Shown piece after piece: positions 21,855 to 31,745 of a DNA stretch of 64,000 nucleotides. The translations under genes were made by a program, and so were the position numbers. The stretch comes from Maniola hyperantus. Lineage: Eukaryota > Arthropoda > Insecta > Lepidoptera > Nymphalidae. The notes under the pieces are model-generated. The model was given only the letters and a program-made list of their open reading frames with translations. It searched no databases and was not told the origin of the DNA. How positions within the stretch are numbered: position 1 is the first letter of the stretch; each line of letters opens with the position of its first letter. The stretch spans positions 2,463,099-2,527,098 of the forward strand of contig NC_048553.1 of assembly GCF_902806685.2 (NCBI RefSeq), in the 5' to 3' direction.

Positions 21855-22159
21855 ACTGGAATATTCTAAAAGTAGGTAAAAGTGTTAGCACAGTTTCAGA
21901 AGAGGCTTAACATATCTTATTGGCTTAAACGCTATTTGTATGGAACGGTTTGTCTCTTCTCTTCTTTTCTAAAATTGGGTTAAATTCTTTGACATCAGGC
22001 TCATCACCTTGCTGCTAATTGTCCTTCACTTTTCCTTGGCGCATCTGATGCGACCGAATCGTGCTATTGACGTCTTTGAATTTCGTAAAACCTCATGAGT
22101 AGGTACTATCACCGGTTTTTGTTTTTGCCGGCGCGGCGTTCTGGTTACACCCCGTATAA

Positions 22160-22302
22160 TACGGGACAGATTGAGATGGCAGTCGGGGTATGAGACGGGG
22201 GGACTCCCCGCGCACACCCGCACGTCACTCGGGTTAGCGCGGAAGCTGTGCGGGGCGTTCCCTCCCCGATTGCCATCTCGACCTGTCGCGTACTATAGTC
22301 GT
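22160..22302. repeat. GC-rich foldback MITE (family G), copy 2
   Basis: 'gggacagattgagatggcag' to 'attgccatctcgacctgtcg', with the paired inner arms 'gactccccgcgcacacccgc' and 'gctgtgcggggcgttccctc'. The 65-residue minus-strand frame is incidental. Confidence 0.7.
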
Positions 22303-22800
22303 TCGGCAGATCTAAGCATGAAAAAAAAATTATTTTCTAAATTCTCATAGGCATGGTTTTCTATTACATTTTAAAATTCGTTTCCTTTAGTTTAAATGTA
22401 ATAAAATAAAGTAAAAAGACATAATTTTGCCAAGATCTCCTAAATTTTAAGATAATATCGCGCGTAGCTAAATGCATTCATTATTTTTATCCTAGCAGAA
22501 GACATTTCCTTTCAAAACTTTCAATGTAAGGAGTGCGAACGGCCTTTGAGTCAAAGATGGCACCTCAGACAAAAAAGAGCAAATAAAAGCGTTTTTTAAT
22601 TCCCCACCATAGCTGCGATGTCTTTTATACCTAGATCTTTCTAGACTTCTTGTGAAACACGCTTTGCTAAGTTTCTGCGTTTTTTATCTAAGTATTTCAG
22701 ACATTTCAGATAGCTAAGTTTTAAAAACATTGTTTTAAATTTTTAATCGTTAGTAGCAGGGTTCTTATTCGATGCGCATCGCGTTTCGCTTGTCATCACT
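22303..22800. other. No gene seen
   Basis: AT-rich intergenic sequence without a recognisable frame or repeat. Confidence 0.4.
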
Positions 22801-22804
22801 ACCT

Positions 22805-22990
22805 CCTACTCATATCATAAATGTGTTTGTTTGTCGGTTTGCTGTTTTGTTGGTTTGTTGATTCGTCCTTCAATCATGTCGCAACGGAGCAACGGATCGA
22901 AGTGATTTTTTGCATGGGTATAAAATACAATAACGAACATTAAAATATTTACATAATATCCAATTTGGTGCAGTCGTTCGGAAGTTATGC
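22805..22990 (+). repeat. Degenerate Helitron-like family A fragment
   Basis: 'atcataaatgtgtttgtttg', 'ttgattcgtccttcaatcat' and 'tgattttttgcatgggtata' match the 5' half of family A. The hairpin end is missing. Confidence 0.6.
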
Positions 22991-23627
22991 GCGTACACAT
23001 TTCGCCGATTCATTTTTATTTATTTATTTTTACCTATAGAAGATTATTGATTTACTAGTCGTGTTAAAACTGTAAGTTGAGTGATACTTAGCTGTTGTCC
23101 CAGGAACCCCAGGTCTTAAACTGGCGTCGATTCTGATGTCTTTCTAGTTACAGTATCTGCATCGTTTTCTTTTCAATATTGCTAAAAAAGAAAAGTGAAT
23201 TTAAAAATAACAACTTAATATTTTAGTGCTACTCTACAAATTTAAACAATGTGCTCAAAACTGGCACTTACGAGATTTTAAATTAACATAATTAAGTTTT
23301 TCTGTCCTTTTCTAGTTACATTGGTAAGAAAAAGATGTGATACTCTTAAATTTTATAGTTACCATCAGAATCAATATCATTCTCTCAAACTGAATCGTGT
23401 CTTCAAGAGCACTCATTGTGAGTGCCAATGTTGGTAAAAGCTGTCCTTTTCCGTGAGTGAGACGATAATAGGCAGTTACTTCCTGAATTTTCCCGCGTCA
23501 TCCCGAATTTTCGTCGAAATTCTGAAGAGGTTTGGTTACAGAGCTTTTATAAATCAGGGAGCCTTTTAAGCTGCCAAAAAAGTTTGTAGACGGCCTTACA
23601 AAAGATACCAGTTAAACACCGTAGTTA
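22991..23627. other. No gene seen
   Basis: No long frame; unique-looking AT-rich DNA. Confidence 0.4.
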
Positions 23628-24055
23628 AGTACAATAGCCGACAAGAAATATTGTACATCGACCTTTAGAATGAGATTTCGGCTTTGTAGAGTGTTGTCTC
23701 TGTCATTCATACCTCCTTCACCTTCTACTATCGTACCGCAAGGCATCACCAAGGTCTGCACCCGTACGTAGTCGATATTCCATGGATACGTACGAAGCGA
23801 TTTCCCTCCTCATTTCTAATTCGAAACGCTAAGACTTGGAACACCCGTCCAGCATCAGTTTTCCCGTCCAATTATAGTACCTTCAAGTCAAGAGTGAATA
23901 GGCATCTTCAAAGCAAGCGCGCGCCATCGGCTGCATCATCACTTACCACCGGTGTGATGGCAGTCGGTCTCAACAACAGAGACAACGGTCTATGAAATCT
24001 CTTTCTAAAGGTCGATGTGCAATATTTTGTGCCGCGTACTGTAATTAACTTTTTC
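23628..24055. repeat. Foldback MITE family E, copy 2, with a 250-bp insert
   Basis: The left arm 23628-23715 ('tgtacatcgacctttagaat') and right arm 23966-24050 ('tttctaaaggtcgatgtgca') match other family E copies. The loop is replaced by LINE coding sequence. Confidence 0.7.
23716..23965 (+). pseudogene. LINE ORF2 C-terminal piece inside a MITE
   Basis: Reads FPSSFLIRNAKTWNTRPASV, then FPSNYSTFKSRVNRHLQSKR and APSAASSLTT. This is the non-LTR ORF2 end pattern. There is no 3' UTR, poly(A) or target duplication at its edges. Confidence 0.6.
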
Positions 24056-24239
24056 TGTCAATTGCTTGAAAACTGGTTTTGTTGTTGTTGTTTTGGTGGA
24101 AAAATTTCATGTTACATAATTGAAAAATATTTGTCGTTTACGTCTTGTGACGTCATTAATCGCTTTCCGTACAGCAGCGGGATTAATATTAATTAATTAA
24201 TTATGTTAAAAAGAAATGAAATCATGATTTTTTTTTTAT

Positions 24240-24575
24240 TTTTTTTTATTTAGATACAAGTTAGCTCTTGACTGCAATCACACCTGATGGTAAGTGATGA
24301 TGCAGTCTAAGATGATAGCGGGCTAACCTGGAAGGGGTATGGCAGTTTGTATTAAACCCATACCCCTTTGGTTTCTACACGGCATCGTACCGGAACGCTA
24401 AATCGCTTGGCGGCACGGCTTTGCCGGTAGGGTGGTAACTAGCCACGGCCGAAGCCTCCCACCAGACCAGACCAGAAATTTAGAAATTATAAAATTCCAA
24501 ACCCCTGCCAGGAATCGAACCCGGGACCTCCCACTTATAAGACCACAGCACTCACCACTGCGCCAGGGAGGTCGT
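24240..24575 (-). repeat. tRNA-derived SINE (family J), full length
   Basis: On the minus strand: head GACCTCCCTGGCGCAGTGGT (A box), B box GGTTCGATTCC, body 'ttataatttctaaatttctg', 'gccaagcgatttagcgttcc' and 'ccatcttagactgcatcatc', ending in a poly-A-like run at 24231-24250. It resembles the abundant tRNA SINEs of butterflies; the family name was not verified. Confidence 0.8.
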
Positions 24576-25084
24576 CAATATCTTTAATAATGAATTCTAG
24601 CCCCATAAACTACCTACCGCTATACAAAAAATCACATCATTTTATTACTACAGCCCAAGACCATTGGTAGGCAATATTGATCAAGCGCTGGTTCAGCTTG
24701 AACCGCTTGAAAAATTTGAGATTTTTGCGTGTAGAGAGCTAGAACAGTATATAATTATGTTGAATCAAGTTTTATTTTGATTTAATTAGTCATAAACTGA
24801 CTGAAGTAGGAAATAAACCAGCCCCAACAAAACAATAACTCGAAGAGAATGGTGCAATAAAATTATTTAACTGCCGAAAGTCTTTCAGCGGTGCTTTTAG
24901 GTATTAACACGAAGCCTCAGAAGTTGGCTTTGACTTGGTGAATTTTTAAGCTCTTTGAATATTAAATAGCAATAATAATAAAAAATAAAATAACAAACTA
25001 AATGCAGATGCGAGAATTAGGTGTCTTATTGTTGTTCTTCAAAGATATATGTGTAGAAAGGTATATTATATCAGGTACCTTTTT
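24576..25084. other. No gene seen
   Basis: AT-rich intergenic DNA without a recognisable frame. Confidence 0.4.
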
Positions 25085-25400
25085 TTTAACGCTGGGAAAT
25101 GTGCATCCTCCGCAAGGTATGTGGGACTCCCCGGCCGAGAGATGACCGGAATACGCACTAAAACCCAGCGGCTCTCCTGCGCGTCTCCTGGTGGCTGGGT
25201 TACAAGAACACCAAAGCAACCAACCGCGACCCAGCCAGCGACGTCCGCCGAGGCGGACCCTCCACCGTGGACCCACTCACGAGGTCTCCCACCACACGTC
25301 CGAGGCGCACCAATGATGCCTAGTCCTGCACTGTGCCCTCTGCTAGTCAGAGGGACACGCGGAGAAACCTCCCCCCTGCCAGGTCATTATCCATAGCCAA
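25085..25400. other. Unidentified GC-rich island of about 310 bp
   Basis: Abruptly GC-rich between AT-rich flanks. It opens in both orientations (92 residues minus, 115 plus) because stops are rare. 'gtgcatcctccgcaaggtat' and 'ctcctggtggctgggttac' look like dispersed-repeat sequence, but there is no second copy here. Neither frame has a recognisable domain. Confidence 0.4.
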
Positions 25401-26509
25401 CAATATCCCCGAAGAGATATTATTAACCATAATATTTTATGATTCTTGGTCAACGGCAAGTACCCTGTACCTGGATTTTGATTCCCTTGACGAGTCTTGC
25501 CACACAGACAAACAACGAAATAATCTTATATCTCGACACCTCCCACGTAAGTTGTTGTAAGCCACAAAATTGGCATTTTGCGTTTTTTACATAACAAAGC
25601 CTATTTTTATCTATTTTACACATTCAAATTTATAAAATGCTAAAAATGCTATTTTTTAAGGTACTTATGAGACGTATAATGTTGTATTTTACAAACGACG
25701 ACGACGTAAAACATCACATCGACCTTTACAACGTTTTACGTAGGACGAGGTCACGCATTTGCGCCTTGTATGTAACACATACAACAGATCACGCCGGACT
25801 TCAAACACCAGGTTTGTGAGTCAAGTCTCCGATATATCTCGGTTGTCTACGCATTTTTTTATTCTATTATCATATTTTACTAAGTTAATAGTGATGCCAA
25901 GCTAAACTATTGTATAGATTACTTACAACAATTTACGTCGTTGAGGATACAAAAAACTGTGTTGTATAATGACATACAACCGTTTACGTTGCAGAATTAT
26001 ATTGATTTTTGTGTTAAGTAATACATACAACATTTTACATCGGCATTTGTTACTCAAAATTTTATTGTATGATCACATGCTATATTTTACGTTGCTATGA
26101 CATTTTTTTTTCTTACATACAACATTGTACGCCAATAAAACAAAGCTAAAGTTTCGATTGATGACGATGTAAACCTATGATAGATAGTGAAATAAGTACT
26201 CGCTTATAATACCACTAGGATATCATGTAAGTAACCAAAAATCAACACAATATTGTATTATTTCAGAGCCTACCTTACCAATAATAGGTTGGTAGCAATG
26301 ATATTAGAAGAAAAATGGTAGGGACTGTCCAGGTGGTTGAGACTTTCTTTACGACCTATCGTCCGAAAATAATAAATAATTTCTATGACCATACTCTCAA
26401 GCTCATGGAAAAAAGACAACAAATGTGACTACAATCTAGAGCAGATGCATTTGCCTACCGGTAGATCTCTGATACACAAACACGCAACTTCGGAACTTTA
26501 ACGCTGGAT

Positions 26510-26790
26510 TAAAGATACCATACCAAGTTCTTTGGGCACATTACGAGGAAGAGTGGTACCATCGAACACCTCGTGGTATAAGGTCAGGTGGAGGGCACAC
26601 GGCCACGTGGGCGTTCCCCAACTAGGTGGACAGACTTAATCCACTCCGCAACCAACACGCCTGTCTCCACGTGTGCACATAATGCCACCAACAGAAGTCG
26701 CTGGAGGGAGATCGCACGAGCATCAGTGAAAAATTCATAGCCACGACCACTCTGTCAAGAGTGAACGACTCAGAAGAAGAAAGATATCAT
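26510..26790 (+). pseudogene. RTE-type ORF C-terminal fragment
   Basis: The reading RPRGRSPTRWTDLIHSATNT, followed by a cysteine and WREIARASV, matches the C-terminal G-R-P-x-x-R-W-x-D pattern of RTE-type endonuclease/reverse transcriptase ORFs. It lies inside the TIR element, and the preceding 26270-26510 is probably part of the same remnant. Confidence 0.55.
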
Positions 26791-27289
26791 AGAGTGGAGC
26801 AGGAGCTTAAAAATATTGGCAAAATATAAGAGCATGGCACAGGAGCGTAGTGGTTCTTATTATTTTATTTTCAAAATTTTAAAAGATGATTTGTTTGTAG
26901 TGTAACGGTCCTGTTCTTCAAAAAAGGCGATAACACCTTAATAAATAATAGTTTATTCACTGGAATTTGCATACAGAAGCAGTTTTTGTATTAATTGAGT
27001 CACCTTACACATTCTACTAGGTACCTTCTGGTGTGCAAATTAATAGTGAATCTTATATTCAAGTTAATTTGGTTTATTGCATACTGTAATTACAAAGTTA
27101 AACATTACTCAAGAAGAAACATAGACTCATTTCGCTTTAGAGACATGTTTACAAGCTGTTGTTTTCGTAAGTCAGTCTTATAGGTTCGACGACTTTCAGC
27201 ATCCTGAACAAGCTTGATTCTCAAATAGCTTAAGCACCATAGATCACATTCAGAAGCTGCAACATTTTATACATACATATAACTGAAGA

Positions 27290-28330
27290 CTATAATCGGC
27301 CACTTTGCTAAGCGTTTGTGAACTTTGAGAAAGCTTTCGATTCAGTGGAAATTTGGGCTGTATTAAGGTCGCTATTGAGATTCCGGATTGACTACCGGTA
27401 CATACAAATGCTGAAGTAGGTACCTGTACGAAAACACCACCATGTCAGTCCACATACAGGGCCAGACGAGGAGGCCAATCCAATTGCAGTGACAGAGAGT
27501 AACACTTAACGGGAGACGCAACTCTCCAAAGCTCTTCACTGCTACTTTAGAACACGTCTTTAAGCTTCTGGATTGGAATGAACTTGACATTAACATCAAT
27601 AGCTACTCACCTTCGATTTTTCGATGACATAGTTGTTATCGCAGAGACTGGGAAACCGGATATACTGCACAGTGACCTTATTAAAGTTTCATATCAGGTG
27701 GGCCTGAAAATGAACATGACTAAGACGAAAAGCATGTCTAATACCTATGTTTCGGCCCACCCAGTAGTCTTTGAGAGCTCTTTGCTCAAAAATATAGAAG
27801 AGTGTGTAAAACTGGGACACACAACCAAGTTAGGTAAGTCCAATTTCGAGAAACAGATCAGCCACCGAGTCCGATTCAGCTAGGCAGCGTACGGAAACTA
27901 AAGTCTTCGAACAGCGCATGTTGCCAGTGATGACATAATATTATGGATTTGAGATGTGACACATTCACAGAAAGTTCAGAGTCACTAAGTGGGTGATGGA
28001 GACAGCTATACTTGAAGTTTCTCTACGTGATCAAATCTGGAATGAGGATATTTGTCCAAAAGCCAGAGTACCTGACATGAACGGTTTGGGAAGCTGAAGT
28101 GGCAATGGCCGGGGCACATAATTCAAAGGACTCATAGACGTTGGGGTCCTAAAGTACTTGAACCTCACACCAGAAAGCGCAGCGTTGGCAGACCCACACT
28201 ATGTATACAAATGACATCGAATGAGTCTCAGGGAGCCGCTGGATTCAGGAGACGCAAGAGCGTAGTGACTGAAAGTCCCTACAAGAGACTTATGTCCAGC
28301 GGAAGACTTCTATTTGTTGAAAATGATCAC
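27290..28330 (+). pseudogene. RTE-type retrotransposon fragment (reverse transcriptase core to 3' end), decayed
   Basis: Across several frameshifts the + strand encodes reverse-transcriptase pieces. FVNFEKAFDSVE (near 27315) matches motif A with Asp changed to Asn. LRFFDDIVVIAETG (near 27615) matches the F-A-D-D motif. GLKMNMTKTKSMS follows. Downstream come the connection region (RVTKWVMETAILEVSLRDQI) and the 3' end shared with other tails in the window. Stops and shifts make it non-functional. It is nested inside the TIR element. Confidence 0.8.
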
Positions 28331-28759
28331 ACATACAATACTATTTTTATAATTTAAGCAACGTACACCGTTGTAATTAACACATACAATGACACACAGT
28401 CCTTGTTTTCCCCTGTAAGTTGTTGTAAGTATCACATACAACATTTTCCAAAGATAAAACACCACGTAAAATGTTGTATGAACAAAATCTCAGAAATTTG
28501 AAGTATTTTTATAAAGTATTTTTCAGAATAGTTAAAAGTACTGTAAATTATAACCATATACCGAATTTCACAAAAAAATATTGAAAAATGAAGCTTTAAT
28601 TTCAATTTGTATCTTTAAAACGCTCTACTGAAAAGTTGCGGTTTTGGGGATACAACAACTTACGTGGGAGGTGTCGATCTAAGGGTTTCGTTTCATCTCT
28701 AGAGATATGGAACTGTAAAAAAGACTCGCTGTCATTCCACTCCGTCTGTATGAGTAGGC

Positions 28760-29170
28760 CCTAAAGGTAAACGCACACTTATCTGAGCCGAACGCGTCGA
28801 ACGAATCGAAGTCAAGGAGGCCTCGCACACAATCGCACTAGACGAATAGACCGCGCCGAAGGAATCGACTCAAATTGAATTCACTCATTTTTTTAAACAA
28901 TGAAGAAATAGTACTCGCGAGTTACTCTGTTCTGTCGTACGCAACTGACAGAATGCGAGCGCATCTGTCGAGTCGACCGCATAAACCACGTTGAATCTTA
29001 TGACGACATCCGAATTCGTCTAGGATTTCGGTGGTTCTTGCAGATTCAGACGATTCGACGCGGAGAAGTGTGCGAGGTTTCATGAGATATTTTCATATAC
29101 AGAATTCTAAAATTCGTTTCGTTCGTCTCGTTCGACGCGTTCGGCTCGGATAAGTGTGTGTTCACCTTAA
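28760..29170. repeat. Long foldback MITE with TIRs of about 45 bp
   Basis: The left arm ('cgcacacttatctgagccga', 'acgcgtcgaacga') and right arm ('cgttcgacgcgttcggctcg', 'gataagtgtgtg') are complementary with about five mismatches. The interior repeats GAATCGA/TCGTCTAG-type words. It starts 80 bp beyond the TIR transposon. Confidence 0.7.
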
Positions 29171-29464
29171 ACCGCCAAATACCATTCAAAAACTTAACAG
29201 TCAAAGGATTTACGCAGCAAGACTTGAGTTTGATCGTTGAGAGGTTTAGAATGCCATTAATGAATTTCTGGTGCCCATTTCAGAACGAAATACTTAATAG
29301 CGTTTTTGATCATTTTACGAACGGCTTTTACAAGCTTTTACGGTCTTACAATAATGGACGGAAAAGTTTTACTGACTAGAAGGTCTAAGTAGTTGTCGTT
29401 TAAATTATTTAACTTTATGAGCGATGCAGTGATGTTCAACGACAGTTTTATGTCAATAAAAATA
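29171..29464. other. No gene supported
   Basis: A 73-residue plus frame (29158-29379) has ordinary codon composition but starts inside the MITE arm, with no domain or splice context I trust. Confidence 0.35.
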
Positions 29465-29850
29465 AAAACCCGACCAAGTGCGACTCAGACTTGCGCACCG
29501 AGGGTTCCGTACAGTCATATTATTTCGACATTTTGCACGATACACCAAAAACTATTATGCATAAAAATAATAAAAAACTGTTTTAAATTGTACAGGTAAG
29601 GCCATTTCATATGATACCCCACTTGGTATAGTTATCTTACTTTGAAAATTGAAAATACTAATTTATTTGTTCATGAACACATTTTAATTTTTAAAATATG
29701 ATGTAACCACAAATTCACGGTTTTCGGATTTTTCCTTTACTTGTGTTATAAGACCTAGCCACTTGCCAAATTTCATGATTTTAGGTCAACGGGAAGTACC
29801 CTACAGCGTATCTTGACAGACACGACAGACGGACGGACAGACGGACAAAC
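29465..29850 (+). repeat. Family C repeat, near full length
   Basis: 'cccgaccaagtgcgactcag', 'gcaccgagggttccgtacag', 'ttttcggatttttcctttac', 'gtcaacgggaagtaccctac' and then a (CGGA/CAGA)n run. The terminal GGTTCCGT end is missing. Confidence 0.7.
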
Positions 29851-30597
29851 GCAAAGCAGGTGCTCATTGCCACTTCAACTTCAGTGTTAAGTTTACTGAA
29901 ATAAGCTTTATCTTAAAAATTCCACAACTGACAAGAAAAAAAAGGTACCTACCTATCTACCTACTACCCAATTTGAATAAATGATTTGATTTGAACTCGT
30001 AGGCAAAAGCTAGTTCAAAATAAATCATACAATTTCTGCGTGGTCAGATCCCACCCATCTCGATGGAATGTGGACCGAACCGGTGGAATTATCTCAAATG
30101 AAGACATTATCCTGTCGGCGCGCGCGCATGATCTTGCGCCGCCATCTTGGAAACGGGTTCAAACGTCAAAGTTGAAGGTTATGCGGTGAATTAATGTTGC
30201 GCGGTTTTGATGCGATTGTTTGCAGGTCTATTTGTATTTATTATTGAAGTGAAAACTTATTAAGACGTGTTGGGCGACTTTGAGATGAGTAGAAACTTTA
30301 AGATCGTGTCACCGACATGCTAATTTTATCAGCTAATAAAATTTGTTCCTTAATGCGACCAATTAATAAGGTTCAATTTTTAATGAAAGTGTCAAGTATG
30401 CTTTCGTCAGTCAGAGTATCTCCTAACAACTCATAGTTTTTATGGCTTTCTTTCATAGTTTTTGTTTTCAATTCTGTCGGCAGTCCCCACCATAGAGATA
30501 GTAATATGTCCCCACTGACTGCTATTTTTTTTTTGATTTTTCTCTATGAAGGTTTTGAGGTTTATATGATTTTGTTTTATCTAATAGGTACCTAGCT
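29851..30597. other. No gene seen
   Basis: Contains a short GC-rich patch (30115-30190, 'gccgccatcttgg'), otherwise AT-rich. Confidence 0.35.
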
Positions 30598-30784
30598 ACA
30601 GTACGCGGCAGAATGTAATGTACATCGACCTTTAGAAAGAGTTAGTGGTTTTGTAGAGCATATTATGTCTCTGTCGTTGAGACCGACAAAATGTCACATA
30701 GGTATGAGTGACAGAGATAACGCTTTGCAAAGCCGAAACGTCACTCTAAAGGCCGATGTACATTACTTTCTGCCGCGTATTGTA
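30598..30784. repeat. Foldback MITE family E, copy 3 (complete)
   Basis: Begins ACAGTACGCGGCAGAATGTA and ends 'gtacattactttctgccgcg' TATTGTA. The inner arms are 'tctctgtcgttgagaccgac' and 'tgacagagataacgctttgc'. Confidence 0.75.
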
Positions 30785-31234
30785 CTAGCTAATGCTACGT
30801 TAGTACTATATATTATATTATATTCTGCTAATGCCTGCTAATAGATGTGGTCGGTTACAAAAAAATACAAAGAAGTGCACTAAATTAAAAAGGAATATTA
30901 ATTAGTTTTTTTTCGCAGTTGTTTCCATTACCGTTATCGTGGTCAAGCTCAGTAGTGTGGCTATTCAACTATAACAAGCTACAAAAAGGACATGTTTACA
31001 CAAGCTTTTGATACCGTTTTTGCATTAAAAGCCGTGGTGGGTCCACATAGTTGCAAAAAAAACTGCACAATGAGCTATTAAGGCTCAAGCTCGTTACTCA
31101 AAACAGCGTCCAACGCACCTATCTGATATTGAGGAGAGCGCATCGAGCTAATACTACTGGATGTGATACAATAAATACCTACTGATACTTATTAATATTT
31201 TCTCAAATGATAGAAATGAATAATTAGTGATCAT
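30785..31234. other. No gene seen
   Basis: No recognisable frame or repeat. Confidence 0.35.
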
Positions 31235-31300
31235 ATATTGGCAAAATTGGCTGGGCACATAGTTCGAAGAATCGACGACATCAAACGAACCGCCTGAATT
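31235..31300 (+). repeat. Short RTE-type fragment
   Basis: The segment 'gctgggcacatagttcgaag' matches the WxGHIVRR codons of the RTE remnants at 9110 and 28110. Only about 65 bases are recognisable before a family-C repeat begins at 31312. Confidence 0.4.
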
Positions 31301-31311
31301 CCAGGTATTTC

Positions 31312-31745
31312 ATAAAAAAAACCGACCAAGTGCGAGTCAGAGGGTTCCGAACTACAGTCATATTTTTTCGTCATTTTGCACGATAAATCAAAAACTGTTA
31401 TGCATAAAAATAAATCAAAATGTGTTTTGGAATGTAAAGGTAAAGCCCTTTCATTATTATGATACCCGACTTGGTAAAGTAATCTTACTTTGAAAATTGA
31501 AAAAACTAATTATTAGTTCATGCCAGCAATTTAATTTTTTTTGTGTGATGTAACCACAAATTCACGGTTCGATTTTTCCCGTAATGTCTGCTGTACGACC
31601 TACCTGCCTACCAAATTTCATGATTCTAGGTCAATGGGAAGTACCCTGTAGGTTTCTTGACGGAACGACAGATCGACAGACAGACAACAATGTGATCCTA
31701 ATACGGGTTCCGTTTTTCCTTTTGAGGTACGAAAAATTAAAAAAA
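31312..31745 (+). repeat. Family C repeat, full length
   Basis: 'aaaccgaccaagtgcgagtc' to 'gttccgtttttccttttgag' plus GTACG, with 'ccacaaattcacggttcgat', 'gtcaatgggaagtaccctgt' and a CAGA run. The 71-residue frame at 31584 is within it. Confidence 0.75.

Larger units (their letters stand above)
20618..22156. mobile_element. Composite region bounded by TACAGGGTGTAACC ends
   Basis: A left-type end (TACAGGGTGTAACCAGAACG) at 20618 and a right-type end ('cgttctggttacaccccgta') at 22156 face inward, with a complete 348-bp element of the same family between them at 21136-21483. Whether the outer pair is one insertion or two solo ends is unknown. Confidence 0.5.
25534..28676. mobile_element. DNA transposon with 26-bp TIRs and subterminal motif array; interior disrupted
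   Basis: Perfect 26-bp terminal inverted repeats lie at 25534-25559 (beginning CGACACCTCCCACGTAAGTT) and 28651-28676. ATCT flanks both sides (25530-25533 and 28677-28680), a possible 4-bp target duplication. About a dozen copies or half-copies of a motif near ACATACAAC-ATTTTACGT line the inner flanks, for example at 25726, 25925, 25972, 26022, 26085, 26115, 28331, 28421 and, inverted, 28466. No transposase is visible. The middle (about 26.3-28.3 kb) is RTE retrotransposon debris, so the original element was probably a non-autonomous unit of about 1-1.3 kb. I cannot assign a superfamily. Confidence 0.75.

Noticed and set aside
25049..25396. 115-residue plus-strand frame
   Set aside because: It exists because the island is GC-rich; the opposite strand is open too and neither shows a domain.
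27578..27883. 101-residue frame as an independent gene
   Set aside because: It is the reverse-transcriptase motif C region of an RTE remnant, frameshifted on both sides.
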